A DNA stretch of 64,000 bases from Paraescarpia echinospica (taxonomy: Eukaryota; Annelida; Polychaeta; Sabellida; Siboglinidae): assembly GCA_020002185.1 (NCBI GenBank), contig CM034539.1, positions 30,707,750 through 30,771,749 of the forward strand, in the 5' to 3' direction. A model generated the notes under the pieces. The model did no database searches. It was not told the origin of the DNA and saw nothing but the letters and a program-made list of their open reading frames with translations. The position numbers and the translations under genes are program-made. Below are positions 34,237 to 47,800 of the stretch, piece after piece (position 1 is the first letter of the stretch; the number at the start of each line of letters is the position of its first letter).

Positions 34237-34451
34237 GTAAGACCCACAGACCTACACCTAGTATTGGTTGGGGCGGGTGGGGGTTTGACAAAATTTGAAA
34301 CCCTACACGTTTTTCTGGTCTTTGTGAATTTGTGTCCACCATTAATGGAGCATCAGATAAATGATGTCAAGAGTCACGCTCTTCTGAGCTCCTATAATCT
34401 GCATTCACCAGTGAATGCAGATTATAATATGGATATATTTGTGGGTCTTAC
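34237..34451. repeat. Inverted-repeat unit with central palindrome
   Basis: GTAAGACCCACA at 34237-34248 is repeated in reverse complement at 34440-34451. Inside lies a palindrome with 16-bp arms (TATAATCTGCATTCAC, 34393-34408 and 34411-34426) and a 2-bp spacer. It may be a small MITE, though I see no target duplication. A 22-bp direct duplication (TTGGATTGCTCAAAATTG) precedes it at about 34195-34238. Confidence 0.5.
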
Positions 34452-34584
34452 GGATTTGTTACCAGTCTCTGAGAGTTGTGCAGGGTCCACTGTAGAAATA
34501 GGATGATTTCATATTACGCATGTAGGTTGATTCCGGATTCATTTTTATATGATAGTAGAGTTACCTCTCAGAATACTTTACAGA

Positions 34585-34955
34585 GTCAGAGCGTAATAGT
34601 GTAGTTGTTAGCACATCCGCTTGACATGCCAGCGCTCCGAGTTCAAAACCCACACAGGGCAGATATGGTATATTTGGTGTAAAAACCTGGCTCTCAACAT
34701 TGGGGACTGTGTATCCCTCGTAACTTGGAGATCACGTTAATGTCAGTCCCGTCTCAATTTGGGACGCAAAAGAATGACCGAGGATGACATGCACCCAGGC
34801 AGTGACCAGCGTAGAAAGGTCGGCTTGGCGATAATGTTGTGAAAAAGCTGACTAGTTGAATGAAACCTTATAAGACCATAACATTGTAACCACGGTATAT
34901 ACAGACTGGTCAGTTAATAGAACGTTGCCAAGTGCTGGAAACAACTTGAACTAGA
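34585..34955 (+). mobile_element. tRNA-derived SINE, family B, full length
   Basis: The head has a Pol III box A-like TAGTGTAGTTGTTAGCAC and a box B-like GAGTTCAAAACCC. A body of about 300 bp follows, shared with a truncated copy at 52605-52808 (AGAAAGGTCGGCTTGGCGAT and CTGACTAGTTGAATGA are conserved). The damaged box B and extra tail exclude a working tRNA gene. Confidence 0.75.
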
Positions 34956-35161
34956 ATATTGGTTTTGGGTCATCGTGACAACAGAGAGCAGCGCACTATG
35001 ACAATGACAAAAGCATCACAAAGAACCCAAAAGCTCCATTGAGCAAGACCAGAGGATTTTGACAGGTAACTCTGCTATCTTCTCAAAATTATTACATTTC
35101 TGTAATTTCTTTCAAATACTTCCTTTTTATTGCATTTTATATTATGTAATGGGTGTAAACA

Positions 35162-35452
35162 CCTGGGACCGGTACCGGTTTCATAAAGGGTTCTTAAAGT
35201 TATGCAATTAGTTAGCGTCACATGTTTGCTTAAACTCCTGTTTGTCTATTTTTTTTAAATGCACCATTTACTAAGATAGTCATATTTGCGTTAAGAACGT
35301 TCTTAGCCGCTTCATGAAACTGGTAAACATATTCTTAACGCTTAGATGATAGTCTTAGTATATGAAGTGTTTTTTAAAGCAAAAATAGGAGTTTATGCAA
35401 AGACATGATACTAAGTAAGTGCATAACTGAATACTTCATGAAACCAGCCCCA
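35162..35452. mobile_element. MITE with GGTTTCAT-AAG termini, composite
   Basis: The left end (ACCGGTTTCATAAAG) and right end (CTTCATGAAACCAGCCCC) are inverted, and a second internal CGCTTCATGAAACTGG lies near 35310. The same termini bound the 167-bp element at 46188-46354, so this is probably two copies joined or one with a duplication. I see no further gene up to the transporter stop at 35829; imperfect copies of CTCCCGGATTT-like text occur at 35490-35730. Confidence 0.6.
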
Positions 35453-35828
35453 GTTTCTCTTCTGTGATGTATACCTCCTAATTCTCCCGTGAAATCCGGG
35501 AGTCTCCTGGATTTTGGGTGTATCTCATGCTAAACCACTGAACTTCTGACGAAAAATCTCCAACAGCATCCCCCATCTTCGAGACAGTGAACTGGTGGAG
35601 TTCCGGCAAAAAATCTCCACCAGCACCCCCTCATCTTCCGATGTTAAGATCCGAGTGCGACGAGACAACGCGACATGGGATGCGTGTTGTATCGCTGATG
35701 AATCTCCCGGATTTCAACAAAAAAAAGTTGGCAGATAAAGTGATGTGTTGTCAGAAAAAACATCTATCTATCTCCACCACTCAGAGTGGACACGTATGTC
35801 CACGCTGCTCGGACCAAGTGACCAGCAG

Positions 35829-38800
35829 TTAGTGGGTCTTGCTGTGTCTTGCAGTGGTCTGATGGTTTAGTCTCTTCGGCGTCATGCTGCACAAGACGTT
35901 ACTTGCGAGAAACACACTGCCAAATATTATAAACACAAGATTGACGTCAAACGGAAAGCCAATCTTCACGCCACTCGTGATCGACCATGCAAACAGACTG
36001 CCTCCGACTGTTGGAGCCAGGCCCCTGGAACATGCATAATGCAAGTATGAGCTCCCTGGAACATGCATTGTTAAGTTCTGTGGAATAATAATGGCACCTA
36101 TACATCATGTCAGGCATAACATAACGATAATGTAACACTGTTTCTTATGCAATAGTTGACAGATATATGACGTGTCATTTTGTACTTTAAATTAAACAAT
36201 AATGTATCCACAACACTGACATGAAGACAAATAGTTAACAAATTATAATTTCTACAAGGAATAGCTGTACACTGTAATGCTACCAGTGCGCTCTCTTGTG
36301 GAAGTCTCATGTGCCACCTGGGGCACAAAGAGGACTAAGTGAGAAAAAGTTCTTATATTGCACAGTGTCCAATCCTCAGTGAGTAACGCCAACTTATAAT
36401 ACATATATCACAATGCTAGCCTCAGAAAACTAAATTCTGTCCACCTGACATTTAATTTTATAGCACAAGTACGAAAACCCACCTGGTGAGGGCAGCAAAG
36501 GTCATCGCAATGCCGTTAAGGGCACCGACTTTCTCCGGGGGAACGGAGTTGTTTATGCGAATGGATACGGCCGAAAAGCAAGTGACAGTGCTGATCTTGT
36601 TAATACCCATACACAGAAGAAGACACACCCACAGTGTTGTAGGTCTGAAACAGCCAAGAAGAGGTTACATTCTTACGAGCGACGTAACGATACATTGAAC
36701 TATCGATACATTGCGATAGTCAATGTCACGCTGCAATACTGTTGATAGTAAATTAAACTAACGATAGTTATTGGCGATAGCACAGTGAACTATTGATAGT
36801 GACGATAGTTGGCCAAACACATCAGCAGGTATATTTGTCTGGAACGTTATTCAGACATGATTTTTAAACTTTCTTACGTAAAGTTTACTTATTTATAGTC
36901 GATCAAATCAGCATCACTCATGGATCACCATTGCAATGCTGCCGACTCCAAATCTAAGCAATGGTGACACCCGCCAATTTTGGTTGCGTCCATGCTATAT
37001 GTAGCTTACCTCATTTCAAGTAAAATTGTAATAATTGTTTCCGACTTTCTCACCTGGTGGTTACTGGTACTTACTGGTTAAGAAGAATCCTCAATGTACC
37101 AACTGTTGTAGCCAAAAATATGAGAAACAAACATGAGATCTCGAATGTCTGAAAACAGAGTAGAAAAGAAGTTACAAATGAACAGACAGTTTCACGGCAA
37201 ATTGCGATATATCCGTTTTGAGAAAAAGTCACTTTTGTGTTTCATCATCAAATATTAAATAACAACTTGTAAATTAAGTTAATATAAATTTCGAATCTGG
37301 TGGCAAACTCTAAAATATCTGTTGCAAATTTGTTATGCAATATGTGATATGGATATATCGCGTTTTGATAAAAAAGAAGGATGACACTTATCGCGTTTTG
37401 AAAACAAATGCTCTTTTGTGCACGTCGTTTCATGGGGATTTATTGCATTTTTGTAAAAATTAGTATCCTAGCTCAACATGTGTTTAAACAAACGTTTAGG
37501 CCTGGTGTGGGCGAAATTTCGAAAATGCTGTTTATCGCATTTTGCCCTATAACCCGTCGTATATATAGTCAGCAGGTCATTATCCGCCCATCTCCATGTT
37601 GCGTCTTCTGAATGAGCGTGACTTCCAAGGCAGTTATATTAACAGCAGTCTGTCATTGGTTCTTAACCACCCGGATGCTTAATGCTGATAGCAGTGTTTA
37701 CATGAGATGGTGATTTTTCGTAAGACAGGTGCAAATCTTTCACTCAGACCAATTTGCCCAGCAATCTGTTTGTGAAACATAAATAAGTGAGTGGTAGGAA
37801 GTTACAATAAGGATCTATTTCGCAAAAATATTCTTCAGATTTTTTATCAAAATGGCTTATTACATTAAGGGGAGACACTCATTGGCTAGTCATATATATA
37901 TATATATATATTATAATATATATATATATTATAATATATATATTATATACACAGTATATATATGTGACAGGTTTCAGGGCAAAAAGCAATAAACGTCATT
38001 TTTGAAATTTTCCCAAACCAGGACTAAACATTTGTTTAAACACATGTTGAGCTAGGAGACTATCTAATTTATACAAAAACGCAATAAATCCCCATGAAAC
38101 GACGTGCACAAGAGCATTTGTTTTTAAAATGTGATAAGTGCTATTCGTCTTTTTTTTATCAAAATGCGACATATCCATTTTCAGCCAATCAGTACTGCTG
38201 TGCCGCATGTACAGCTATGCAGAGTGATGGCATGCGATGTATGAATATACAGCATTTTGATAACAAAATAATTTAAAATCACATTTTGTATAACAAATGT
38301 GCAACAAATATTTCAGAGTTTGCCAACATTCTCTATGGTTTTGGATTCTAAATATATATGAACTTAATTTATAAGTTGTTATATAAACTTTACGGATGAA
38401 ACACAAAAGTGACTTTTTCTCAAAACGAAGAAAATGGATATATCGCATTTTTTCCTGAAACCTTTCCTATATATATTATATATATACCTAAACATGTTCG
38501 ATTGTCTTATCGGCTGTTAGATGGCAACAAATGCAGGTCAGTATTAATGGGAGAATGTAGTGTTGGTTTGATTTTAATTATTGATCACCAGTTTGGCTAT
38601 GCCGATTGATGATCGATTATGACTGGTTTGTGGCTGGCCACTGTGGGAAATATTTGACTGCTAGGGGGCAGTATTAGTGTGACACATTGTTGACTGCTGA
38701 CATCATTTAACTGGATGAAAATGTACACAATTATTGAGAATAACACAGGAAAATGATCGAACGCCTTTTCTGGTCTTGTGATGTTTAGACATTTAATGCA

Positions 38801-41800
38801 TTGCATCTTCCTGTTGAACACTGATTTTAAGATTTTCTCTTTTGAATTACATCAAATGGCATCACTTCACGAAACATGTTTTCATGTCTCAGCAATCCTA
38901 CATATTTGATAAAAAAACATTTTATATAATCTAAAATAATCATCGCTCACATAAGATTATTTTAAAACTGATCACATAGCTTTATCTAGACTAAAGTTCA
39001 TGTCTGGACGGGTTGAAATTTGAATTTGGACAGGTGGAAATTTGAGGAGCAAAAAAAGCTTATTCATTAATTATTGACTGCCACTGTTATTCATCTAAAG
39101 TATGCTTTCAAAACGTGTGTCACACAATACACACATGTATTTATGTGTTGGTGTGCCCGTTTGCACTGGATTGTATACAGATGTGCACACACGTGTATGT
39201 GCATATCTACCAAGACATTTTGGAACTGGTAAAATGTTATCCTGCATAAAAGCTCGACTTTTCAGAGGCATGGACCAACCAAACATCGACAAAATTGATT
39301 AATCTGGATTGGACTGGACACTGCAGACTCATGCACCAAATGCACTCTAAATTATACATTGGAGAAACATGTGGCATGGCTCCAATGACTGTAAAACACA
39401 TTCTTCAAGATTGCTATATGTCTGGCGGCCTAGGAAAACCAGTCGGAAGTCGCCAAGCGTAATTGCCCGCAAACACATCATAAAGTTGATTTTGCGTATT
39501 CGGGTTGATTTTGAGATTTCGCTGCGATCTTTTAGCTAACATACTTATTTATAAGTTCACCAAGTAGTTTCCTGATTACCTAAGAGAAAGTTGAACTTTT
39601 TTTGTTTTTGTAACCGTGAAGTTCGTCCTAGGTTGCAGCGTTTTAGAATTAAAAGCACTCTATTTTGCGAACGCTTAAAACCTGGGACAGAAGTTCCCAT
39701 GCCCATATTGTATATGGTAATAGCAGCAGATATTTTGTTATATCATCATGAAGTTTTGTTTTCATGTGAATAATGACTCTCGACTTTAAAACTGATTTTT
39801 CTCCTGAACTAATTTTTGATAGGGGCCCTCTTTAAATTCTTGTAACTTTGGTTCTGGTGGGAATATTTGAATACAGTAAACTGTATTGGAAGTAAAAATT
39901 GTGTTGCTTTCCATTTCTTGAATAAAAATACATATTATTTTTTTGTCAATGTGACTGGTTTTCCTAAGCCGCCACACATATACGCGAAAATGAGCGAAAA
40001 GCAACCTGGCCCACAGAGACATCAGTGAAAGACAAGATCTGCGGCCCTCTGCAAAACCTTTCAAAGCACAGCGACTTACATTCGAGAAACCATAGTTGCA
40101 GTTTGAGCGAACACCAAGGAAAGGAATAATCAGAACAGTAGGAGATAGTAGTGCACATGTACCTTCTTTGAGCCGAACCTCCTCTCTGCAGCAGGGAAGA
40201 GGTAGACCTGCATAAACAACAGGGGAAGACTGGACAAGCCCATGGCTATCCCAATCTCCTCTGTTCTAAAGCCAAGTCCATCTGAAAGGCACCAACAAAC
40301 ACGCATCTGCTGCATGAATCTTAAGACATATTCGGTAATATTTTAAGCTTACCTACAATATGAAATATTATGTGACATATACTTTAAAACACATCTGGAA
40401 GGTCAAGATGATACCATCCTCGCAAGCCAGGGATGGTGCCTACGCACACTACCCCTGGGAGATCTCCTAGTAAGCATTGTATGGAAGTTAGCTGAATCAA
40501 ACTCGTAACTGAATTCGTGCCAGTCATGACTGTAATACCAGTGAGAACAATAGAGACCCATCAAATAACGGAAATCTCACTTTAATTACCAATTCGATCA
40601 ATCTCACGAGCCGCTGAGCGGTACTGTGAAATCAAATAATTACGTGTACTCCACAAACTTTCCATGAGCAGAGTTTGGCTGAATTGAAAACCATCCAGAA
40701 GACCACTGGAACATCCCGGCAAGCAATATTATTGGCGGAGCTTATCTTCAGAGTTTCGCAAGGCGATCTGCTTGGGGTACTGAGACTGATGTAATCAGCA
40801 GTACTCCTGGTATGCGAGGATTCAGGGGCGGATCCAGAGGATAGTCTAGCAGGGGCCCAAAAAATCTTTACTGGATATTCAATGGTCTGAGCCGGGCCTT
40901 CAGCATGACTCTACTGTAGCGTTGTCGGATCATTCATGACATTGAAAGACGGGGGGAGGGAATGTTGACAATTTTTCACTGCCACGTTGCCATATCTTCA
41001 GCTCTTCTTCAGCTTGTTTCGGGTGGTTTAACTGTGACATCGGAAGATGGGGGGTGCTGTTGAAAATGTTCACCGCCACGTCGACGTCTATTCACCTTAT
41101 TGTAACCTGAATATGGGCGCATTCCACAGGTCTGGGGAGGGCACAGTCACGTGCACCCATTTAAAAAGATCTACGGGCACACTAAATTCGAAAGGTCTTG
41201 GGGGCGGCACGTGCCCCCCAGGCCCTTCTGGATCTGCCTATGGGTTGGATGATACTAGTCTACTAGACTAGACTTTAATGACAAAATGGTGCGGTTTTTT
41301 AAAACTGAGGCTGTCTCTTCCTCATTCTTTGATATGCGTAACTAGAATAAATGAGTGTCTTGGAAACTATCATGCATGCCAAATGGCTTTTAATTAGACA
41401 AAAACAGTGTTCACAATTTGAATGCTGCATGGTCGAAATGGTCAAATTGTTAACAAACCATTCACTCTATAAAGACATGCTAACGGCACATATCAGTTTG
41501 GCTGGATCCAAGGACAAATATTCAGTGAACTTCCTGCTAATAATTACCACCCCAGGCTGATTGCGGGTAATGGAACAGACAACCTCACTTTAAAACCAGC
41601 CACTTTGAGAGGTTTACATCTGTATTCTCCTCTCCATCCCTCGCCCCAAAATACGACTCACGAAGGTGAATATCGGTCGACGCCCATACGGTGAAGACTT
41701 CATCTGCGCCAATGACACAGAATGACACGAGCGAATAGAGGGCGACAATGATGCATACACCTGGTGTCCTGAGACAGTAAACGACACGTTATGACATGTT

Positions 41801-44800
41801 AAATACATTGTTCACAACAGATTAGAAGTAAATAGGTATATATAGAGAACTTAAAGAAGTGATAAGGTATTTTCGAAAATTAGAAAAATGTTTTGTACAA
41901 GTATGATATGCCATTTTGGATAAAACTTCAATTTGTTCTGATCTTGTCCAAAGATAAAGTATGTCAGCATTTGGCTGCCGTAATGACAGTATGTATCCGC
42001 AAACTTAAAAATAATTAAATTCTCAGTTTTTCCAAAACATGCAGTGCAAAAATTAATTATTTTGTGTCAAAAACATACAATCAGTATGTTCTGTATTTAT
42101 TCAGACACAAAAATTACAGGTGTCTGAAAATGTACATTACATAAAATTATTCTTTTTATAGATTTTTAGTGTGTCTAAAAACACAGAGAATCTGAATAGA
42201 TCTAGTTGATCAACAGAGGTAGGTTGGTATAATGAATCACACTTGAAACACACTTTTTACAGTTCAAACACAGACGTTTCATATTTTCCCAAACAACAGA
42301 AAACACTTACTTCATCGTTGTATAAAAATCCATCTCCTTCACATAATCCCAACATCCACGTTTTGTCTTCGCTTTAGCGACGTCTTTTTCTTCGATTGAC
42401 AACTGCACATCTTTCTCACAGCTGTGTTTATTATCAGCCTCAATGACGTCAAGTTCACACGTTAACCGTGATGTCTCAGATGTGTCTGGCTTGTCCTTGA
42501 AGGCACTTTTTACGTCAACTGTCTTTGTATTCGACGTTGCAATTCCACTGCATTTTTGAGTTGTCCCCTCCGTGTTTTCACTGTGAGATGGTCCCTTAGG
42601 GAGCATTTCTACCAATTCCTCGCTGTTTTTCTTCATGTCATCAAGCTTCACCTCACTAATAAGGCTGCCAAAAAGAAAATTCATCCAGAATAAACAAAAG
42701 AACATTTTGAAATATATAAACACACTGTATAATTTTTGTTGAAATCCGTATATTTTTACTTTAAATTATTCGGTGTAAACCTCTTGAAAACATATTAGTT
42801 AATCAGCCTATGCCATTCTGATAGTGTTGATATCTATCATGCTACGACACAAACCTTTACCTGAAAATTTGCCTAGCAATTTTTTTATAAAGAGAGTGAC
42901 TTTCAGAGTGATGTTCCACTGTATATACATGAATGGACTACACAAAAACATGGATATGGCGTGGAGGCAACTGATATGGCGTGGAGGCAACTGATATAAA
43001 AGCAAGATATAACAAATGCATGGATTATTAAGCATACCGGTATGTATAATTTATATTTCATCAATTTGGAAAAATATTAGTGAACTCTTCTGTTAGACTA
43101 CCCCTAGGGTATTGTCATTACAAATATTTGCTGAATTAATTGTACTTTATCCCACTTCCTGTCTTTACTGGCCTTAATTGTGGGTCACCGTCAAGATTAC
43201 TGGGTAGACTTACATGACACGCCTTTTTCTGTGGCGTGTTTCAGGCAAGAAGAAGATGTTTATGACGAGGGGTAAAAGGCACATGAGGCTGGCGATGATG
43301 CTGGCCAGTAGGTAGGGATAGCGCCCAAACATCCCATCTTCCGAGAAGTGCTGCGGGTATTTCTTCGCAGGGCTCGCAATATACCCTGAAAGAACAACCG
43401 GCCTGCTATTACAAAACAGGCCCTTAGGGAGGAGGGGTTCAAAGGGTGTGTTCACACCCCCTCCTGAGGCAAAATAGTTCCTCTTGAGGGGGGAGTTCTG
43501 CCTGACCTGACCATAAGGGAGGTGGAATTGGGAGCCTGAGGGGTTGCAGGTGGATTTTTTTCTAGGTAGAGCAGATGGTGTGGTGCGCAGTAGTGCAGTA
43601 GCTAGAGCATCTGTCTCTCAATCGAGAGAACCCGGGTTCGAATCCTGTGCTGTCGTGTTAAACATTGGGCAAGTTCATTCACTCTCGTTCAATTGCTCCA
43701 GTTCACTCATCTGTATGAATGAGTACCTGGCTACAGACAGTGGTGGATATTTGTGTATGAATTGTACGGATAGTTTTCGTGCATTAATTGCAGTGCGGCT
43801 GGATGCTTCCCAGAGAAGTCGAGATGGTGTTCGATTGAACAGGTCTGCCAGGGAGTAAAGTGTAAAGCACTGAGTTCTGAGGACTGGATATTGTGGTATA
43901 TAAGAATTTAACTTTAATTTTACTTCATGGTGGTTTGACGAGGGGGTGTATATAAAGATATAAAAACTTGCCCAATATCAACCACGGCTGTTGGCTTGCA
44001 GAGGCTACCCGAAGTTACTCATGGCTCCTCTGGTGGACACCTTATGAATCATTCACTGACAAACTCTTTGCCTAATGTACGAACATCTCTAACACTGGGG
44101 AAAACTGGATTGATGGTTTACACGTAGCTGATATAATTATATGCAAAAATACAAATATTTTACATTAACCAGCGCCAGTGGTCCAGTAAGAAATTACATT
44201 GTTTGTTCTACCTTCTCAGTGATAGGGTTAATTTACACAATTTGAAATCAGTTTCCATCAAAACATATCATCCTTTGCAAAAAAACTTCCTTCAATTTTT
44301 TTCAAACAACAACTTCTGCGCAAAGTCAGCTCACACAAAAACAAATTTCATCAGCATAAGTTATGAATTGAATGTGAAATATCCTCCAGATGGCTCCACT
44401 GTGGCATAATGTTCGAATTACTGAGAAGTTATAATTGGTGATAGCAGAAATAAATGGTTAGCAGGAACAAGTTTACGATCAAAATACTGTAATGGTTACA
44501 ACTGTTGCTAGTTAATAATTAATTACATTATACATACCTGATATGAAGGGGCCCATCACGATCCCCAGGCCCCAAGCGAGGGCAATTGTTGACATACCCG
44601 CTGCTTGATTCGTGTCATCACTGATGTCACAAAGCACAGACTTGGTCGCACCAACAAGACCTTGAGATACATAAACAAAGACATACAGTACATTGTTTCA
44701 TTTAAAGTTACAACGTTGATTTTATAATAATTTTAAAAACAAACAATTATATCATACAGTATTTAGATTACAGTGGCACTTCACCATTAAGATCATCAAA

Positions 44801-47800
44801 AATTGATATTAAAAGAAATTGTTCATTGAAACAAATCTGGATGGACTTGGCGTTAAATTACATATATTCTAAATTTATGTGCTGGCTAAGTCTACAAAAA
44901 TGTGAATCATTCTCCACAATCAGAATAACATGAACTAATAACAATGAGGTGATTAAAATATTACACTCCTACTCTTTTCGAACAATGTAACTACAATTAA
45001 CTACTGAATCAAGTCCTACCGTTGGTTACCCCAGCAACAAGTCGGAAGATCATGGCACTTGTGATGTCAGTTGAAAAGCCAAACGCGACGTTGGTAATGC
45101 TCATTGTGAGAAGGCAGATAATCATCACGGGACGTCGCCCTTTGCGGTCCGACAACCAACCCCAGAAATAACTGCAACATTGAGAAACAACACTAAAACA
45201 CGGTCACAGCAGAAACACTTTGATTCGAGGATCCACATCTCAAATACTGTTAATATACCAGGAACATTTTTTTTATCAATTATGTAAGCTTATTGTAACC
45301 TGAACGGGGGGGGCACATTTCCAAGGGTCTGGTGGGGCACGGTCATATGAGCCCATTCAAAAAGGTCTACGGGCATGCCAGATTCCAAAGGTCTAGGGGG
45401 GCACATGCCACCCAGGCCCCCTGGATCCACCTCTATTTATACTACTAACTATATTTACACGTAAAGGGCTTCAGCACATAACGAGCTAAATCCGTTATTT
45501 TTGGGTTGAGAAAAAACTCACCTCTGTTTTTCGTTTTCAATGTGTAAATGAAATCTTTACATGAAATTGGGATATCTGAAGAATTCAAAATTACTGGTAG
45601 CAAGGTTTGAATCTTTTAGTGTAGATGTCAATTATGAAATTTTTTCTGAACTGATGTTTATCGTTGTGTCCTGAAACTTTTAATTTATGACTTTGGTCCT
45701 TACAAAATCTGTGCCAGTGTCAAGGAACTGGAAAGACCGTTGTTCCTGCAAATTATCATCTTTGTCATCCATCTATCTTGAGAGGCTTGTAGATAGAGGG
45801 GGAGAGGTGTGTATGCACCCCCCACACAAAAGTTCCGCTTGGGGAAGTACTTCTGCTTGGAGGGAACTAGTCATGCTTGATTTTATATTGTGATGTAAAA
45901 AATGCTGAACACTATCCAATACTAGTCCCTCCCCCCGACCACGAAAAATCTCCAACACAACCTCTCCCCATGAACTCAAATGAGATGGATGTTTGTTGGA
46001 AATACGCAATCTGCAGCTGAAAAATGCACACATCCCAAAAAATAACCACGCCACGGGTCTGAATGTTTTATATTATAACTATTATTTGTGACAACTGAGA
46101 AATTTTTAAAAAAACATACAGGCAAACTAAATTGGTTAACAGATCTGCAGAACATGCAACACGTCACATTTCCAGTCATAACACGAGCCAGGGGCCGGTT
46201 TCATGAAGCGGCTAAGAACGTTCTTAACGCTAAGATGATTGTCTTAGTAAATTACGCGATTTTTTTAATATGACTAAACATAGGAATTACAAAAAAATAC
46301 GTGACGCTAAGTAATTGCGTAACTTTAAGTACACTTCATGAAACCGGCCCCTGGTTATCTTGCATGTATACAAAACAAAATTGCTTGAAATCAACGCAAA
46401 GGATAAATCACTATTGTGACTGTTATGTACATGGATTTGTTGGTACAATTCTGCGTGTTTGAACAAACCTGCTGAAGAATCTGCCAAGAAATATACACGA
46501 AGCCACAAGTCCAGCATAGTAACCTTTGTCTTCTTCTTTGTAGCCGAAGAACTATAAGAGAAAGTCAACTTACGGGTCACTTGGCAAACACTTCTTAAGT
46601 ACCCGTAGGGTAAATATACTGTATCAGTGTATGTATTTATCCACAGCCTTTATATTGACTGGTCTAAATCTGCTAAAGAAAACATAAACTGGTGTTACGG
46701 TCATTGTCTTGGAACAATAAAACAGTCGTAAATAATAATACTTTAAATCATTACCTTTACTAATGCTAAATTTCTTTAATTTAAAACATCATAACCCGTC
46801 AAAAATTCATGTACAAAGTCAGCCAGTTTGTTTACATGACAAATTTGCGATATTCCTGCAAGTGCTTGGCCACTGAGTCAGCGAAAAGGTGGGCTGTACC
46901 TATCACAGTAACGTGGCATAAGATCACATCATAACATTAACCTTTATTTATGTAGTGATGAATATCTACAAGAAATATTCAGAAGCATTAAAATACAACA
47001 TTGATAACATAATAACAATTATTAAAAACCAAATCAATATGATAGTGCTGCTTTCACAGAGGTAAGCTATATACAGAACACTGTGTTTAGTAAATTTACC
47101 TTTTCTATTTACACTAAATGCATTTCTGATAAGCAATGTTCAAAGTAGGAATTACTAAAATAAAATGTATATTTGGTGCATTAATTTAAATACACACAAC
47201 TCTGTACTTAAACACATTTTATTTCCTAATAATAACAATAACAAACTTCTATGGCACCTAAATCCTCAGGAATCTGAGCGCAGAGGCACAACATACATGA
47301 ATCATGGGGCAAAAACGTTACCATGGACAAGCAAGAGTCGTCATTAGAGCAAGGGACCGCCGAAGGTTAGGGTGGGAATGCAATTTCAAATAAATAATAA
47401 GTCTTTAGTTTTTTACGACAGGTATCTATAATCTCAGATGATTTTAAAGCGATAGGGAGTTGATTCCAGATTGTGGGTGCAGCTACAGAAAAAGCACGTT
47501 TGCCAATATTAAGCTTGGTTTTTGGAACAAAAAGTCGTTGTGAAACAGATGATCTGAAATTCCTAGGGATATCGGAAAAATGAAGGAGACTAAACAAATA
47601 GGATGGGTGCTGAATAGAAAGGGTACGATGTGTGATAGTGGCTAACTTATCTTGTACATTACTACAACTGGACTGCTCAGAAAGTTGACCTTCCAGTACC
47701 TGGGAAACGCAGACTACCCACTGGCAACATCGTTCTAAACTGCCCGTCTATAATTATTACATGAGGCAATCATAGACCCAATATAACGGTGGCATGGAAG

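Noticed and set aside
34585..34700. tRNA gene
   Set aside because: Box A and B are present, but the cloverleaf is damaged and a long SINE body follows; the same applies to heads at 43582, 49172, 57155 and 58553.
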